Positions 1 to 9,841 are shown, counted from the first letter of the stretch. The stretch is 64,000 nucleotides of DNA from an uncultured Lachnospiraceae bacterium (GCA_902493385.1 CABUPO010000010.1:1-64000), one strand, 5' to 3'. Numbers and translations are program-made. The notes: generated by a model not told the origin, from the sequence alone.

Positions 1-20
1 TTATCAAATATATCCCCTCT

Positions 21-26
21 TGTCAA
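21..26 (-). promoter_or_regulatory. Possible promoter of the gene beyond the left edge
   Basis: On the minus strand the sequence reads TTGACA here, a perfect -35 box. A -10 at the usual 17-bp spacing would fall across the window edge, where only its first bases (TAA) are visible. It lies past the rpoC terminator, so it would serve the next minus-strand gene outside the window. Confidence 0.4.
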
Positions 27-76
27 CACCTTTTTTTATTTTTTTTCTTTTTTTTACTGAGGGGTGTTTTTAAGGA

Positions 77-124
77 TAAAAATGCTGCCGCTTCAATGAT
101 AAATAATCATTTTAAACGGCAGCA
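77..124 (-). terminator. Terminator of the rpoBC operon
   Basis: The 8-bp arms TGCTGCCG (83-90) and CGGCAGCA (117-124) form a stem. In the minus direction it is followed at once by a run of U. It lies just past the rpoC stop codon and closes the ribosomal protein/RNA polymerase block. Confidence 0.8.
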
Positions 125-146
125 CTGTCCATTATTAAAGTAATGT

Positions 147-3100
147 CTACTCTTCTGCAAACGCTGCAAATTCTTCTGTAACAGTAATATCATCAGCTGC
201 TATTTCCTGTGCTGCAGCTTCTTCTGATTCATCTGCCACATCTTCTGAAACATCAATATCTTCTGATACCTCAATATGGTCAAATGCATCTGAGCTTAAA
301 GAAACTCCTCTGTATCTCTTCATACCGGTACCGGCAGGTATAAGTTTACCAATAATAACATTCTCTTTAAGTCCAATAAGCGGATCCACTTTACCTTTAA
401 TAGCAGCCTCGGTAAGAACCTTGGTTGTCTCCTGGAATGATGCTGCGGACAGGAATGAATTAGTTGCAAGGGCAGCTTTTGTTATACCAAGCATAACCTG
501 CTTTCCTTCAGGCGGTTCAAGACCTTCATCTGTAAGTCTCTTAACCTCATCTTCATATTCAAGCGCATCTACCATAGTACCCGGAAGGAATGCAGAATCA
601 CCATTATTTTCAATGCGTACCTTTTTAAGCATCTGTCTTACAATAACTTCGATATGTTTATCATTAATTTCAACACCCTGAAGTCTGTAAACACGCTGCA
701 CTTCACGTATCATATAATCCTGCACGGAACGTACGCCTTTTATCTTGAGAATATCATGCGGATTAACGCTTCCTTCGGTAAGCTCATCGCCTGCCTCAAG
801 CTCCTGCCCGTCCATAACCTTAATTCTTGAACCATAAGGAATAAGATAAGCCTTTGATTCCCCGCTCTCATTATTAGTTACAATAACTTCACGTTTTTTC
901 TTAGTATCCTTTAATGTTACTTTTCCTGCAAACTCAGAAATTATTGCAAGTCCTTTTGGCTTTCTTGCTTCAAAAAGCTCCTCTACTCTAGGAAGACCCT
1001 GTGTAATATCATCACCAGCGACACCACCTGTATGGAACGTACGCATCGTAAGCTGTGTACCAGGTTCACCAATGGACTGTGCGGCAATGATTCCTACAGC
1101 CTCACCAACCTGAACGGCATCACCTGTCGCCATATTAGCCCCGTAACATTTAGCGCATATGCCAATGTGTGATTTACATGTAAGGATAGTCCTTATCTTA
1201 ACACTTGCCTTATCGCCCTGCTCTATAATTGCTTTTGTATTCACGATACGGGCGGCACGCTTAGGCGTAATCATATGATTGGCTTTAACAATAATTTCAC
1301 CGTTATCATCATATATCGTTTCACATGAATATCTTCCTGTAATTCTTTCTTCAAGAGTTTCAATTACCTCTTTTCCATCCATGAAGCCTTTTATATCCAT
1401 TCCCGGAATCTCATCAGTTCCTGCACAGCAGTCTACTTCTCTTATAATAAGCTCCTGAGAAACATCTACAAGACGCCTTGTAAGGTATCCTGAATCGGCT
1501 GTACGGAGAGCCGTATCTGAAAGTCCCTTTCTGGCTCCGTGTGCTGAAATAAAATACTCAAGTACGTCAAGTCCTTCACGGAAATTAGATTTAATAGGAA
1601 GCTCTATAGTACGTCCCGATGTATCCGCCATAAGTCCACGCATACCTGCAAGCTGTTTAATCTGCTTATCGGAACCACGCGCGCCTGAATCAGCCATCAT
1701 AAATATATTGTTATATTTATCAAGCCCCTTCATAAGCGCTACTGTAATATCATCATCGGCTGATTTCCATGTTTCAATGACTGCTTTATAACGTTCTTCT
1801 TCAGTAAGAAGGCCACGCCTGAAGTTCTTTGCAATTTTTTCTATTGTATTTTCTGCATTATCAAGAATCTGCTTCTTAGCTTCCGGCACGGTCATATCCG
1901 ATATGGAAACCGTCATTGCAGCTCTTGTTGAATATTTGTATCCAAGTGACTTAATTGAATCCAAAATCTCTGCGGTTTTGGTTGCCCCATGTGTATTAAT
2001 GCATTTTTCAAGAATCTGCTTAAGCTGCTTCTTTCCAACATGAAAATCTATCTCAAGCTTAAGGAAATTCTCATCCTTTGTTCTGTCAACAAAACCAAGG
2101 TCCTGCGTTATTATCTCGTTAAACAGGAATCTTCCTAATGTAGATTCGATAACTCTTGTCTCTTCCTGACCGGCTGCATTAGTTCCCGTACGTCTTACTT
2201 TAATACGCGAATGAAGCGTAAGGTATCCGTTTTCATAAGCTGTAATAGCTTCGTTTATATTTTTAAACGCTTTTCCTTCACCTTTAGCTCCCGGTCTTTC
2301 CTGAGTAAGGTAATATATACCAAGAACCATATCCTGTGACGGAACTGCAACAGGGCCGCCGTCAGAAGGCTTAAGAAGGTTATTTGGCGAAAGCAGAAGG
2401 AAACGGCACTCTGCCTGTGCTTCAACCGAAAGAGGAAGATGCACTGCCATCTGGTCACCATCAAAGTCTGCGTTGAATGCTGTACATACAAGAGGATGAA
2501 GCTTAATGGCCTTACCCTCAACAAGCGTAGGCTCAAATGCCTGAATTCCAAGTCTGTGCAGAGTAGGCGCGCGGTTAAGCATTACCGGATGTTCCTTTAT
2601 AACCTCTTCAAGCACATCCCATACTTCCGGCTGAAGTCTCTCTACCATTTTCTTTGCAGATTTAATATTGTGTGCAGTACCCTGAGATACGAGCTCTTTC
2701 ATAACAAACGGCTTGAAAAGCTCTATAGCCATCTCTTTAGGCAGACCGCACTGATATATCTTAAGCTCAGGACCAACGACAATAACTGAACGTCCCGAAT
2801 AGTCAACACGCTTTCCGAGAAGATTCTGTCTGAATCGTCCCTGCTTTCCTTTGAGCATATCAGATAAGGATTTGAGAGCTCTGTTACCAGGACCGGTTAC
2901 AGGCCTTCCTCTTCTTCCGTTATCAATAAGCGCATCAACAGCTTCCTGAAGCATACGTTTTTCATTTCTAACTATAATCTCCGGCGCACCAAGCTCAAGA
3001 AGTCTGTTAAGACGATTATTACGGTTAATAATCCTTCTATATAAATCGTTCATATCAGAAGTTGCAAATCTTCCGCCGTCGAGCTGAACCATAGGCCTGA

Positions 3101-3842
3101 GATCAGGCGGAATTACAGGTATAACTGTAAGAATCATCCATTCAGGCTTATTGTCTGACTCACGGAACGCTTCTATTACTTCAAGTCTTTTAATGATTCT
3201 TGCGCGCTTCTGTCCTGTAGACTCTTTAAGCTCTGCCTTAAGGCTTTCACTTTCTTCATCAAGGTTAATCGCCTTAAGAAGCTCCATTACAGATTCGGCT
3301 CCCATTCCTACCCGGAAATTATTACCATACTGTTCAAGCGCATCCTGATATTCCTTTTCAGAAAGCACCTGCTTATACTGCAGGTCCGTAGTGCCTGGAT
3401 CAAGCACTATATAAGAAGCGAAGTACAGAACTTTCTCAAGAATCCTTGGAGAAATATCAAGCACAAGCCCCATACGGCTCGGAATTCCTTTGAAATACCA
3501 TATATGCGATACAGGAGCTGCAAGTGAAATATGACCCATTCTTTCACGCCTTACACTTGCTTTTGTAACCTCAACGCCACATCTGTCGCAGATTACGCCC
3601 TTATATCTTATTTTCTTATATTTACCACAATGACATTCCCAGTCTTTGCTTGGTCCGAATATTTTTTCACAGAACAGACCGTCTTTCTCAGGCTTTAGCG
3701 TTCTGTAGTTAATAGTCTCAGGCTTTACCACCTCACCCCTTGACCATTCAAGAATCTTTTCAGGGGAGGCAAGTCCTATTTTAATTGCGTCATAAGTAAT
3801 GTTTTGGCTTGTATTATTAGTACTACCGTTAAATGCTGGCAT
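147..3842 (-). CDS. rpoC: DNA-directed RNA polymerase subunit beta'
   Basis: Largest subunit of RNA polymerase; with beta it forms the active-site cleft. Visible are the N-terminal zinc finger (CHCG...CDRCG, about residues 67-90), the catalytic Mg2+ loop NADFDGDQ near residue 459, and the trigger-loop/bridge region with MRTFHTGGVAG. The length (1231 aa) is usual for Firmicutes. An upstream in-frame GTG at 3851 has its Shine-Dalgarno almost touching it. The ATG at 3842 lies 10 nt after AGGA and gives the conventional N-terminus, so I chose it. It follows rpoB by about 40 nt in the same operon. The C-terminus is a short acidic, alanine-rich tail. Confidence 0.98.
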   Translation of the reverse strand: MPAFNGSTNNTSQNITYDAIKIGLASPEKILEWSRGEVVKPETINYRTLKPEKDGLFCEKIFGPSKDWECHCGKYKKIRYKGVICDRCGVEVTKASVRRERMGHISLAAPVSHIWYFKGIPSRMGLVLDISPRILEKVLYFASYIVLDPGTTDLQYKQVLSEKEYQDALEQYGNNFRVGMGAESVMELLKAINLDEESESLKAELKESTGQKRARIIKRLEVIEAFRESDNKPEWMILTVIPVIPPDLRPMVQLDGGRFATSDMNDLYRRIINRNNRLNRLLELGAPEIIVRNEKRMLQEAVDALIDNGRRGRPVTGPGNRALKSLSDMLKGKQGRFRQNLLGKRVDYSGRSVIVVGPELKIYQCGLPKEMAIELFKPFVMKELVSQGTAHNIKSAKKMVERLQPEVWDVLEEVIKEHPVMLNRAPTLHRLGIQAFEPTLVEGKAIKLHPLVCTAFNADFDGDQMAVHLPLSVEAQAECRFLLLSPNNLLKPSDGGPVAVPSQDMVLGIYYLTQERPGAKGEGKAFKNINEAITAYENGYLTLHSRIKVRRTGTNAAGQEETRVIESTLGRFLFNEIITQDLGFVDRTKDENFLKLEIDFHVGKKQLKQILEKCINTHGATKTAEILDSIKSLGYKYSTRAAMTVSISDMTVPEAKKQILDNAENTIEKIAKNFRRGLLTEEERYKAVIETWKSADDDITVALMKGLDKYNNIFMMADSGARGSDKQIKQLAGMRGLMADTSGRTIELPIKSNFREGLDVLEYFISAHGARKGLSDTALRTADSGYLTRRLVDVSQELIIREVDCCAGTDEIPGMDIKGFMDGKEVIETLEERITGRYSCETIYDDNGEIIVKANHMITPKRAARIVNTKAIIEQGDKASVKIRTILTCKSHIGICAKCYGANMATGDAVQVGEAVGIIAAQSIGEPGTQLTMRTFHTGGVAGDDITQGLPRVEELFEARKPKGLAIISEFAGKVTLKDTKKKREVIVTNNESGESKAYLIPYGSRIKVMDGQELEAGDELTEGSVNPHDILKIKGVRSVQDYMIREVQRVYRLQGVEINDKHIEVIVRQMLKKVRIENNGDSAFLPGTMVDALEYEDEVKRLTDEGLEPPEGKQVMLGITKAALATNSFLSAASFQETTKVLTEAAIKGKVDPLIGLKENVIIGKLIPAGTGMKRYRGVSLSSDAFDHIEVSEDIDVSEDVADESEEAAAQEIAADDITVTEEFAAFAEE

Positions 3843-3880
3843 ATGCTGCACGTCCTTTCTTGTCCGTTATACAACCGGGA

Positions 3881-6800
3881 TTAAAATTTCAATGCATCGA
3901 GGTTAAGCTCTTCTTCATAATCATCAGGCTCACTAATAGCGTCCGAAATATCTGAAGCTTCGCTGTAACCGGCGCTTTCAAATGATTCGTCTTTGTTATA
4001 CCGGTAATCCTCTCCCTCAATAAGCGGTGTAAGATCTTCTTCACCATAATCAATGCTTTCTGTCATCTTAACCTCGTTACCATCTTCATCAAGCACTGTT
4101 ACGTCAAGGGCAAGCGACTGGAGTTCTTTCAGCAGAACCTTAAATGATTCAGGAATACCAGGCTCTGATATATTATCTCCTTTAATAATTGCCTCATAAG
4201 TCTTAACACGTCCTACAACATCATCCGACTTAACCGTCAGAATCTCCTGTAATGTATATGCAGCGCCATATGCCTCAAGCGCCCACACTTCCATCTCACC
4301 GAAACGCTGTCCGCCGAACTGTGCTTTACCACCAAGCGGCTGCTGTGTTACGAGAGAGTATGGTCCGGTTGAACGTGCATGAATCTTATCGTCTACAAGG
4401 TGATGGAGTTTAAGATAATGCATGAAACCTACCGTAACAGGACTGTCAAAGAACTCTCCTGTTCTTCCGTCTCTCAGCCTTACCTTACCATCCCTGTTAA
4501 TCGGAACTCCTTCCCATTCTTTTCTGTAAGCCTCATTTGTCAGAAGATATTCCATAATCTCCGGGTCGAGTATATCTTTATATTTGTTTTCAAACTCATC
4601 AAGAGACGTATTAACATAGTCGTTAGCCAGCTCAAGAGTATCCATAATGTCGTACTCGTTAGCTCCGTCAAATACAGGCGTAGATACATTAAATCCAAGT
4701 ACCTTTGAAGCAAGCGAAAGGTGTATCTCAAGCACCTGGCCTATATTCATTCGTGAAGGAACTCCAAGCGGGTTAAGCACGATGTCAAGCGGTCTTCCGT
4801 TAGGAAGAAACGGCATATCTTCCACCGGCAGCACTCTTGATACAACACCCTTGTTACCATGACGTCCGGCCATCTTATCTCCGACCTGAATCTTTCTCTT
4901 CTGTGCAATATATATACGTACAGTTTCATTAACTCCCGGAGGAAGCTCGTCACCGTTATCTCTTGTAAATACTTTTGCGTCTACTACGATACCAAACTCA
5001 CCATGCGGCACTCTAAGAGACGTATCTCTGACTTCTCTTGCTTTTTCACCGAAAATAGCTCTAAGAAGCCTCTCTTCTGCGGTAAGCTCTGTTTCTCCCT
5101 TAGGAGTCACTTTACCTACAAGAATATCTCCTGCGCGCACTTCCGCTCCAATTCTGATAATTCCTCTTTCATCAAGGTCTTTAAGAGCATCATCTCCGAC
5201 TCCCGGAACATCGCGGGTAATATCCTCCGGTCCAAGCTTTGTATCTCGCGCCTCCGCTTCATATTCATTGATATGGACTGATGTGTATACATCCTCCTGG
5301 ACAAGTCTTTCACTAAGCAGTACCGCGTCCTCGTAATTATATCCTTCCCATGTCATAAACCCTATAAGAGGATTCTTTCCGAGCGCAATCTCTCCGCCCG
5401 ACGTAGACGGTCCGTCTGCAATAACCTGCCCTTTAACAACTCTGTCTCCGTTAGAGACGATAGGTCTTTGGTTCATACAGGTTCCCTGATTACTTCTGAC
5501 AAACTTCTCAAGAGGGAACGTAACGCTTTCTCCTGAATCATTTCTTATAATAATCTTATCGGAGGCAGAAAACTCTACTATACCGTCGCAGGTAGATACA
5601 ACGCAGTTACCTGAGTCGACAGCAGCCTTATACTCCATTCCGGTTCCTACAACAGGCGCCTCGGTAACAAGAAGCGGAACTGCCTGACGCTGCATGTTGG
5701 AGCCCATAAGCGCACGGTTCGCATCATCATTCTCAAGGAATGGAATCATGGCTGTAGCTACAGAAAATACCATCTTTGGAGATACGTCCATGTAATCTAT
5801 CCTGTGCTTTTCAAACAGCGATGTCTCCTCACGGAAACGTCCTGATATGCTATTGTTAATAAAATGCCCTTCTTCATCAAGCGGTTCGTTAGCCTGTGCA
5901 ACATGATATCTGTCTTCCTCATCAGCAGTCATGTATACAACTTCGTCAGTAACCCTTGGATTAGCAGGATCTGATTTGTCAACCTTACGATACGGCGCTT
6001 CTACGAAGCCATATTCATTAATTCTTGCATAAGATGCAAGCGAGTTAATAAGTCCTATATTAGGACCTTCAGGCGTCTCAATAGGACACATTCTTCCATA
6101 ATGGGAATAATGTACGTCTCTGACCTCAAATCCGGCCCTGTCTCTTGAAAGACCGCCCGGTCCAAGAGCTGATAAACGTCTCTTATGTGTCAGCTCACTA
6201 AGAGGATTGTTCTGATCCATAAACTGCGACAGCTGCGAACTTCCGAAAAACTCTTTAACAGCGGCAGTTACCGGCTTAATATTAATAAGCGACTGTGCTG
6301 AAACATCATTAATATCCTGCGTAGTCATTCTTTCGCGTACTACTCTTTCCATACGTGAAAGACCGATTCTGTACTGATTCTGGAGAAGCTCTCCAACGGC
6401 ACGGATTCTTCTGTTGCCCAAATGGTCGATATCATCATCATTACCTATTGCATATTCAAGATGCATATTATAATTAATAGAAGCAAATATATCTTCTTTG
6501 GTTATATGTTTTGGAATCAGTTCGCCTACACGTCTCCTGATATTCTCAATTCTCTCGTCCTCATCCTCATATTCTTCAAGAATTTCAGATAATACAGGAT
6601 AATATACGGCTTCTGTTATTCCAATTGCTTTTTTATCAACGTCAGGAAGAAAAGCATTAAGGTCTACCATCATATTGGAAAGTATCTTTACTTCGCGCTC
6701 TTCTGTCTGTATCCATACCGCAGGCACAGCCTGATTCTGAATATCTTCAGCAAGCTCCTCAGTAAGCACCGTTCCTGCTTCTGCCAGCACCTCTCCTGTT

Positions 6801-7705
6801 CTTTCATCCACAACATCTCTTGAAAGCTCACATCCGGCTATACGGTTACGGAATGCCAGCTTTTTATTAAACTTGTATCTTCCGACCTTGGCAAGATCGT
6901 ATCTCTTAGGGTCAAAAAACATGCTATTCACAAGATTCTCAGCGCTTTCAACCGCAAGAGGCTCGCCCGGACGCAGCTTTTTATACAGCTCAAGAAGACC
7001 GTCATGATAATTATCAGACGCGTCCTTTCCCATACTTGCAATGAGCTTAGGCTCCTCGCCAAACATATTCAGAATCTCATCATTAGTTCCTACACCGAGC
7101 GCTCTGATAAGAACAGTAATCGGAACTTTACGGTTTCTATCTACACGAACATAAAATACATCATTGGAATCAGTTTCATACTCAAGCCATGCACCCCGGT
7201 TCGGTATTACCGTACAGGAATACAGCTTCTTACCAATCTTATCATGTCCAATAGCATAATAAATGCCAGGCGAACGAACAAGCTGGCTTACAATAACACG
7301 CTCTGCGCCATTGATTACAAATGTTCCCGTCGCAGTCATAAGCGGTAAATCACCCATAAATATGGAATGTTCTTTTATCTCGTCAGTTTCCATATTATGA
7401 AGTCTGACAGTCACCTTCAAAGGCGCTGCATATGTTGCATCTCGTTCCTTACATTCTTCTATGGAATACTTTACGTCATCCTCGCATAATTTGAAATCAA
7501 CAAACTCCAGACTCAGATGCTCGCCATAATCCTTTATCGGAGAAATGTCTCTAAATACTTCGCGAAGACCTTCCTCAAGGAACCATTTGTAAGAATTTGT
7601 CTGTACCTCAATAAGATTAGGCATCTCCAAAACTTCTTTCCTTTTGGAGTAACTCATTCTTACGTTGTTGCCCACTTTGATTGGTCGTATTCTGTTCTTT
7701 TCCAT
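3881..7705 (-). CDS. rpoB: DNA-directed RNA polymerase subunit beta
   Basis: Second large RNA polymerase subunit (1274 aa). The rifampicin-resistance region around residues 490-545 is visible and has the wild-type residues at the main resistance positions (MDQNN, THKRR, SALGPGG). The motif CPIETPEGPNIGLI and the C-terminal KAQFGGQRFGEMEVWALE are intact. A GTG 12 nt upstream overlaps the Shine-Dalgarno AAGGAG. The ATG at 7705, 11 nt after it, is the better start. It is cotranscribed with rpoC from the promoter at 7881-7909, with a leader of about 170 nt. Confidence 0.98.
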   Translation of the reverse strand: MEKNRIRPIKVGNNVRMSYSKRKEVLEMPNLIEVQTNSYKWFLEEGLREVFRDISPIKDYGEHLSLEFVDFKLCEDDVKYSIEECKERDATYAAPLKVTVRLHNMETDEIKEHSIFMGDLPLMTATGTFVINGAERVIVSQLVRSPGIYYAIGHDKIGKKLYSCTVIPNRGAWLEYETDSNDVFYVRVDRNRKVPITVLIRALGVGTNDEILNMFGEEPKLIASMGKDASDNYHDGLLELYKKLRPGEPLAVESAENLVNSMFFDPKRYDLAKVGRYKFNKKLAFRNRIAGCELSRDVVDERTGEVLAEAGTVLTEELAEDIQNQAVPAVWIQTEEREVKILSNMMVDLNAFLPDVDKKAIGITEAVYYPVLSEILEEYEDEDERIENIRRRVGELIPKHITKEDIFASINYNMHLEYAIGNDDDIDHLGNRRIRAVGELLQNQYRIGLSRMERVVRERMTTQDINDVSAQSLINIKPVTAAVKEFFGSSQLSQFMDQNNPLSELTHKRRLSALGPGGLSRDRAGFEVRDVHYSHYGRMCPIETPEGPNIGLINSLASYARINEYGFVEAPYRKVDKSDPANPRVTDEVVYMTADEEDRYHVAQANEPLDEEGHFINNSISGRFREETSLFEKHRIDYMDVSPKMVFSVATAMIPFLENDDANRALMGSNMQRQAVPLLVTEAPVVGTGMEYKAAVDSGNCVVSTCDGIVEFSASDKIIIRNDSGESVTFPLEKFVRSNQGTCMNQRPIVSNGDRVVKGQVIADGPSTSGGEIALGKNPLIGFMTWEGYNYEDAVLLSERLVQEDVYTSVHINEYEAEARDTKLGPEDITRDVPGVGDDALKDLDERGIIRIGAEVRAGDILVGKVTPKGETELTAEERLLRAIFGEKAREVRDTSLRVPHGEFGIVVDAKVFTRDNGDELPPGVNETVRIYIAQKRKIQVGDKMAGRHGNKGVVSRVLPVEDMPFLPNGRPLDIVLNPLGVPSRMNIGQVLEIHLSLASKVLGFNVSTPVFDGANEYDIMDTLELANDYVNTSLDEFENKYKDILDPEIMEYLLTNEAYRKEWEGVPINRDGKVRLRDGRTGEFFDSPVTVGFMHYLKLHHLVDDKIHARSTGPYSLVTQQPLGGKAQFGGQRFGEMEVWALEAYGAAYTLQEILTVKSDDVVGRVKTYEAIIKGDNISEPGIPESFKVLLKELQSLALDVTVLDEDGNEVKMTESIDYGEEDLTPLIEGEDYRYNKDESFESAGYSEASDISDAISEPDDYEEELNLDALKF

Positions 7706-7778
7706 TAATGCTTTCACTCCTTATATTTTAGAGTCAGGGTGCTCAGACCGGTGTAAAACTATTTGTCGTAAAAAGTCG

Positions 7779-7806
7779 TTGCTTTTTATAGGAATTGTGC
7801 TATAAT
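7779..7806 (+). promoter_or_regulatory. Plus-strand extended -10 promoter opposing rpoB
   Basis: TTGCTT (7779-7784), a 16-bp spacer, then TATAAT (7801-7806) preceded by TGC, which makes an extended -10 (TGnTATAAT). No plus-strand gene follows. The next plus-strand signal is the bidirectional hairpin at 7972-8006, which suggests a short antisense RNA. Confidence 0.5.
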
Positions 7807-7880
7807 GTAAACAAATTCAGCGATAAATAATATTAAATCTGAATATTCCAAGGTGCATTACACCACAATGAGCACATTCC

Positions 7881-7909
7881 ATGATACCACACTATTTTTT
7901 TCGTGTCAA
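7881..7909 (-). promoter_or_regulatory. Sigma-A promoter of rpoBC
   Basis: Minus-strand TTGACA (7904-7909), a 17-bp spacer and TATCAT (7881-7886). It drives rpoB-rpoC separately from rplJL, leaving an unusually long leader. The stretch between rpoB and rplL (about 330 nt) holds this promoter, the opposing promoter at 7779-7806 and the rplL terminator. Confidence 0.75.
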
Positions 7910-7971
7910 TAACTTGTTTTATTACAAAAGTATAAATTTACATATATTTTTCCAAAAAATAATCCTATAGC

Positions 7972-8006
7972 AAAAACCGTGCAAACTTATAGTCTGCACG
8001 GTTTTT
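7972..8006. terminator. Bidirectional terminator after rplL
   Basis: Perfect 12-bp arms AAAAACCGTGCA and TGCACGGTTTTT around an 11-nt loop. The stem has T-rich tails in both directions. It ends rplJL on the minus strand and could end the predicted plus-strand RNA from 7801. Confidence 0.85.
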
Positions 8007-8032
8007 AAATTCATTAGTAAATAATCTGATAA

Positions 8033-8398
8033 TTATTTAAGAGTACATACAGCGCCTTCAGCCTCAAGCTTAGCCTTGATTTCATCAGCCTCTGCCTTTG
8101 AAGCAGCTTCCTTAATAACCTTAGGAGCTCCCTCAACAACTTCCTTAGCTTCCTTAAGTCCAAGACCTGTAGCGTCACGTACAACCTTGATAACCTTAAC
8201 CTTGTTAGGACCAACGTCTGTAAGCTCTACGTCAAACTCTGTCTTCTCTTCTGCTGCTGCACCAGCGTCAGCAGCTGCTGCTACAACAACTCCTGCTGCT
8301 GCAGATACTCCGAATTCTTCCTCACATGCTTTTACTAAATCATTAAGCTCTAATACAGTCATGCCTTTAATTGCATCAATAAATTCCTGTGTTGTCAT
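8033..8398 (-). CDS. rplL: 50S ribosomal protein L7/L12
   Basis: Acidic stalk protein of the large subunit that recruits translation factors. It is 121 aa, with an N-terminal dimerisation helix, an alanine-rich hinge (about 35-50) and the conserved C-terminal domain (KVKVIKVVRDATGLGLKEAK). The start ATG at 8398 is 8 nt after GGAGG. An earlier in-frame ATG overlaps that site and is rejected. It is cotranscribed with rplJ from the L10-leader promoter and ended by the strong hairpin at 7972-8006. Confidence 0.97.
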   Translation of the reverse strand: MTTQEFIDAIKGMTVLELNDLVKACEEEFGVSAAAGVVVAAAADAGAAAEEKTEFDVELTDVGPNKVKVIKVVRDATGLGLKEAKEVVEGAPKVIKEAASKAEADEIKAKLEAEGAVCTLK

Positions 8399-8445
8399 TT
8401 TTAATACCTCCATGATAAATAATGTAGTTTAATTAAGTAGTAATA

Positions 8446-8946
8446 TTACTCTGCCGCTGCGCCGTCAGACTTCTCTGCAATCTGATTAAGCACACGCGCA
8501 AGATTGGTAATTGGTGACTGCAGACTTCCAAGAAGCTTGGAAATAAGCACCTCTCTTGATGGGATATCGGCGATAGTATTAACTCCTGCCGCATCATAAT
8601 ACGCACCTTCAACTACTGCAGCTTTAAATTCTATTGCCGGCGTATCCTTGGCAAATTCCTTAATAATTCTTGCAGGAGCCGTAGCGTCTTCCATTCCGAA
8701 TGCAACTGCCGTAGGTCCTTCAAGATCAGGATCGAGCTGAGCAAAATCTGTTCCTTCAAAAGCAAGATGAAGCATTGTATTCTTGTATACCTTGTATACA
8801 ACGCCGGCTTCACGAAGCTTCTTACGAAGAATAGTATCCTGTTCAACCGTGAGACCTCTGTAATCAACAAGCACTGCTGATGTCGCATTAGCAACATGCT
8901 GCTTAATCTCGTCAACGACAGGAGCCTTAAGTTCAATCTTTGCCAT
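8446..8946 (-). CDS. rplJ: 50S ribosomal protein L10
   Basis: Base of the ribosomal stalk, binding 23S rRNA and L7/L12 dimers. It is 166 aa and begins MAKIELKAP, with the typical YRGLTVEQDTILRKKLREAGV segment. The start at 8946 has AGGAGG 9 nt upstream; the ATG six nt earlier is too close to the site. In known systems L10-L12 binds the mRNA leader to repress its own operon, and that leader is present immediately upstream. Confidence 0.97.
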   Translation of the reverse strand: MAKIELKAPVVDEIKQHVANATSAVLVDYRGLTVEQDTILRKKLREAGVVYKVYKNTMLHLAFEGTDFAQLDPDLEGPTAVAFGMEDATAPARIIKEFAKDTPAIEFKAAVVEGAYYDAAGVNTIADIPSREVLISKLLGSLQSPITNLARVLNQIAEKSDGAAAE

Positions 8947-8980
8947 GTTCATATACCTCCTGTATTATTCTGCATTGTAT

Positions 8981-9018
8981 AAAAGAAAGGTTCTTTCTGC
9001 GAAGACACAGAAAGAACC
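8981..9018 (-). terminator. Attenuator hairpin in the L10 leader
   Basis: The 11-bp arms GGTTCTTTCTG and CAGAAAGAACC with an 8-nt loop are followed on the minus strand by a U-rich tract (TTTCTTTT). It sits between the L10-binding leader core and the rplJ ribosome binding site, the position of an attenuator. Confidence 0.75.
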
Positions 9019-9041
9019 CGGAAATAATCAATGGTATCATT

Positions 9042-9093
9042 CTCCTCGGCAGGCTGTAAACATTTGAACCAAATCGTACCTGCTGTCTTCGGC
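9042..9093 (-). promoter_or_regulatory. L10 leader (ribosomal protein autoregulation element)
   Basis: The minus-strand RNA has the conserved features of the Firmicute L10 leader: GCCGAAGACAGCAGG, the kink-turn region with GGUUCAAAUGUUUACAG, and the closing CCUGCCGAGGAG. The L10-(L12)4 complex is known to bind this leader and lower rplJL expression. It lies between the promoter at 9109-9138 and the attenuator hairpin. Confidence 0.9.
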
Positions 9094-9108
9094 AACAATG
9101 CATTAGAT

Positions 9109-9138
9109 ATTCTATTATAACTGTACCCGTGCTGTCAA
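9109..9138 (-). promoter_or_regulatory. Sigma-A promoter of rplJL
   Basis: Minus-strand TTGACA (9133-9138), an 18-bp spacer, then TAGAAT (9109-9114). It starts right after the rplA stop codon, so the L10 leader is made from its own promoter. Confidence 0.65.
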
Positions 9139-9148
9139 GCACTTTTTG

Positions 9149-9841
9149 TTACATAAACTGGTTAGGATTCAGCTTCACACCAGGACCCATTGTTGCTGCA
9201 AGAGTAACGCTTCTCAAATACTGTCCCTTAGATGATGACGGCTTTGCCTTAACAATAGCTCCCATAAGAGTACTAACATTCTCTTCGAGCTGCTCTTCTG
9301 TAAACGAAACCTTTCCTACAGGTACATGGATAATATTTGCTTTGTCAAGACGGTACTCAATCTTACCAGCCTTGATATCATTAACAGCCTTTGTCACATC
9401 CATTGTAACAGTTCCGGCTTTTGGGTTAGGCATAAGACCTTTAGGTCCAAGTACACGTCCGAGGCGACCTACAACACCCATCATATCCGGAGTAGCTACT
9501 ACTACGTCAAAATCAAGCCAGCCGTCGTTCTGGATTCTGGGAATAAGCTCCTCTCCTCCTACATGGTCCGCGCCTGCTGCTTCTGCCTCTGCTACTTTGT
9601 CTCCCTTGGCAAATACAAGAACACGAACCTTTTTACCAGTTCCATGCGGCAGAACTACAGCGCCACGCACCTGCTGGTCAGCATGACGTCCGTCTACACC
9701 CAGACGAATATGAGCCTCAACTGTTTCATCGAATTTGGCAGTTGCTGCTTTCTTAATAATGCTGATTGCTTCTGCAGAATCATACTGCTTTTCACGATCG
9801 ATTAATTTAGCTGCTTCAGCATATTTTTTTCCTCTCTTCAT
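9149..9841 (-). CDS. rplA: 50S ribosomal protein L1
   Basis: Large-subunit protein of the L1 stalk, involved in release of deacylated tRNA. It is 230 aa, the usual length, with the family motif KGLMPNPKAGTVT and the N-terminal MKRGKKYAEA. AGGAGG is 9 nt before the ATG. It is downstream of rplK with about a 100-nt gap and part of the rpmG-secE-nusG-rplK-rplA unit. Confidence 0.98.
   Translation of the reverse strand: MKRGKKYAEAAKLIDREKQYDSAEAISIIKKAATAKFDETVEAHIRLGVDGRHADQQVRGAVVLPHGTGKKVRVLVFAKGDKVAEAEAAGADHVGGEELIPRIQNDGWLDFDVVVATPDMMGVVGRLGRVLGPKGLMPNPKAGTVTMDVTKAVNDIKAGKIEYRLDKANIIHVPVGKVSFTEEQLEENVSTLMGAIVKAKPSSSKGQYLRSVTLAATMGPGVKLNPNQFM

Larger units (their letters stand above)
7812..8010 (+). 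ncRNA. Candidate antisense sRNA between rpoB and rplL
   Basis: Inferred transcript of about 195 nt. It would start just after the extended -10 at 7801-7806 and stop at the hairpin 7972-8006, which on this strand is followed by GTTTTTAAATTC. It would run antisense to the 5' part of the rpoBC leader and across the rpoBC promoter. There is no open reading frame with a ribosome binding site. It matches no RNA family I recognise, so it stays a prediction from the promoter-terminator pair. Confidence 0.3.
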
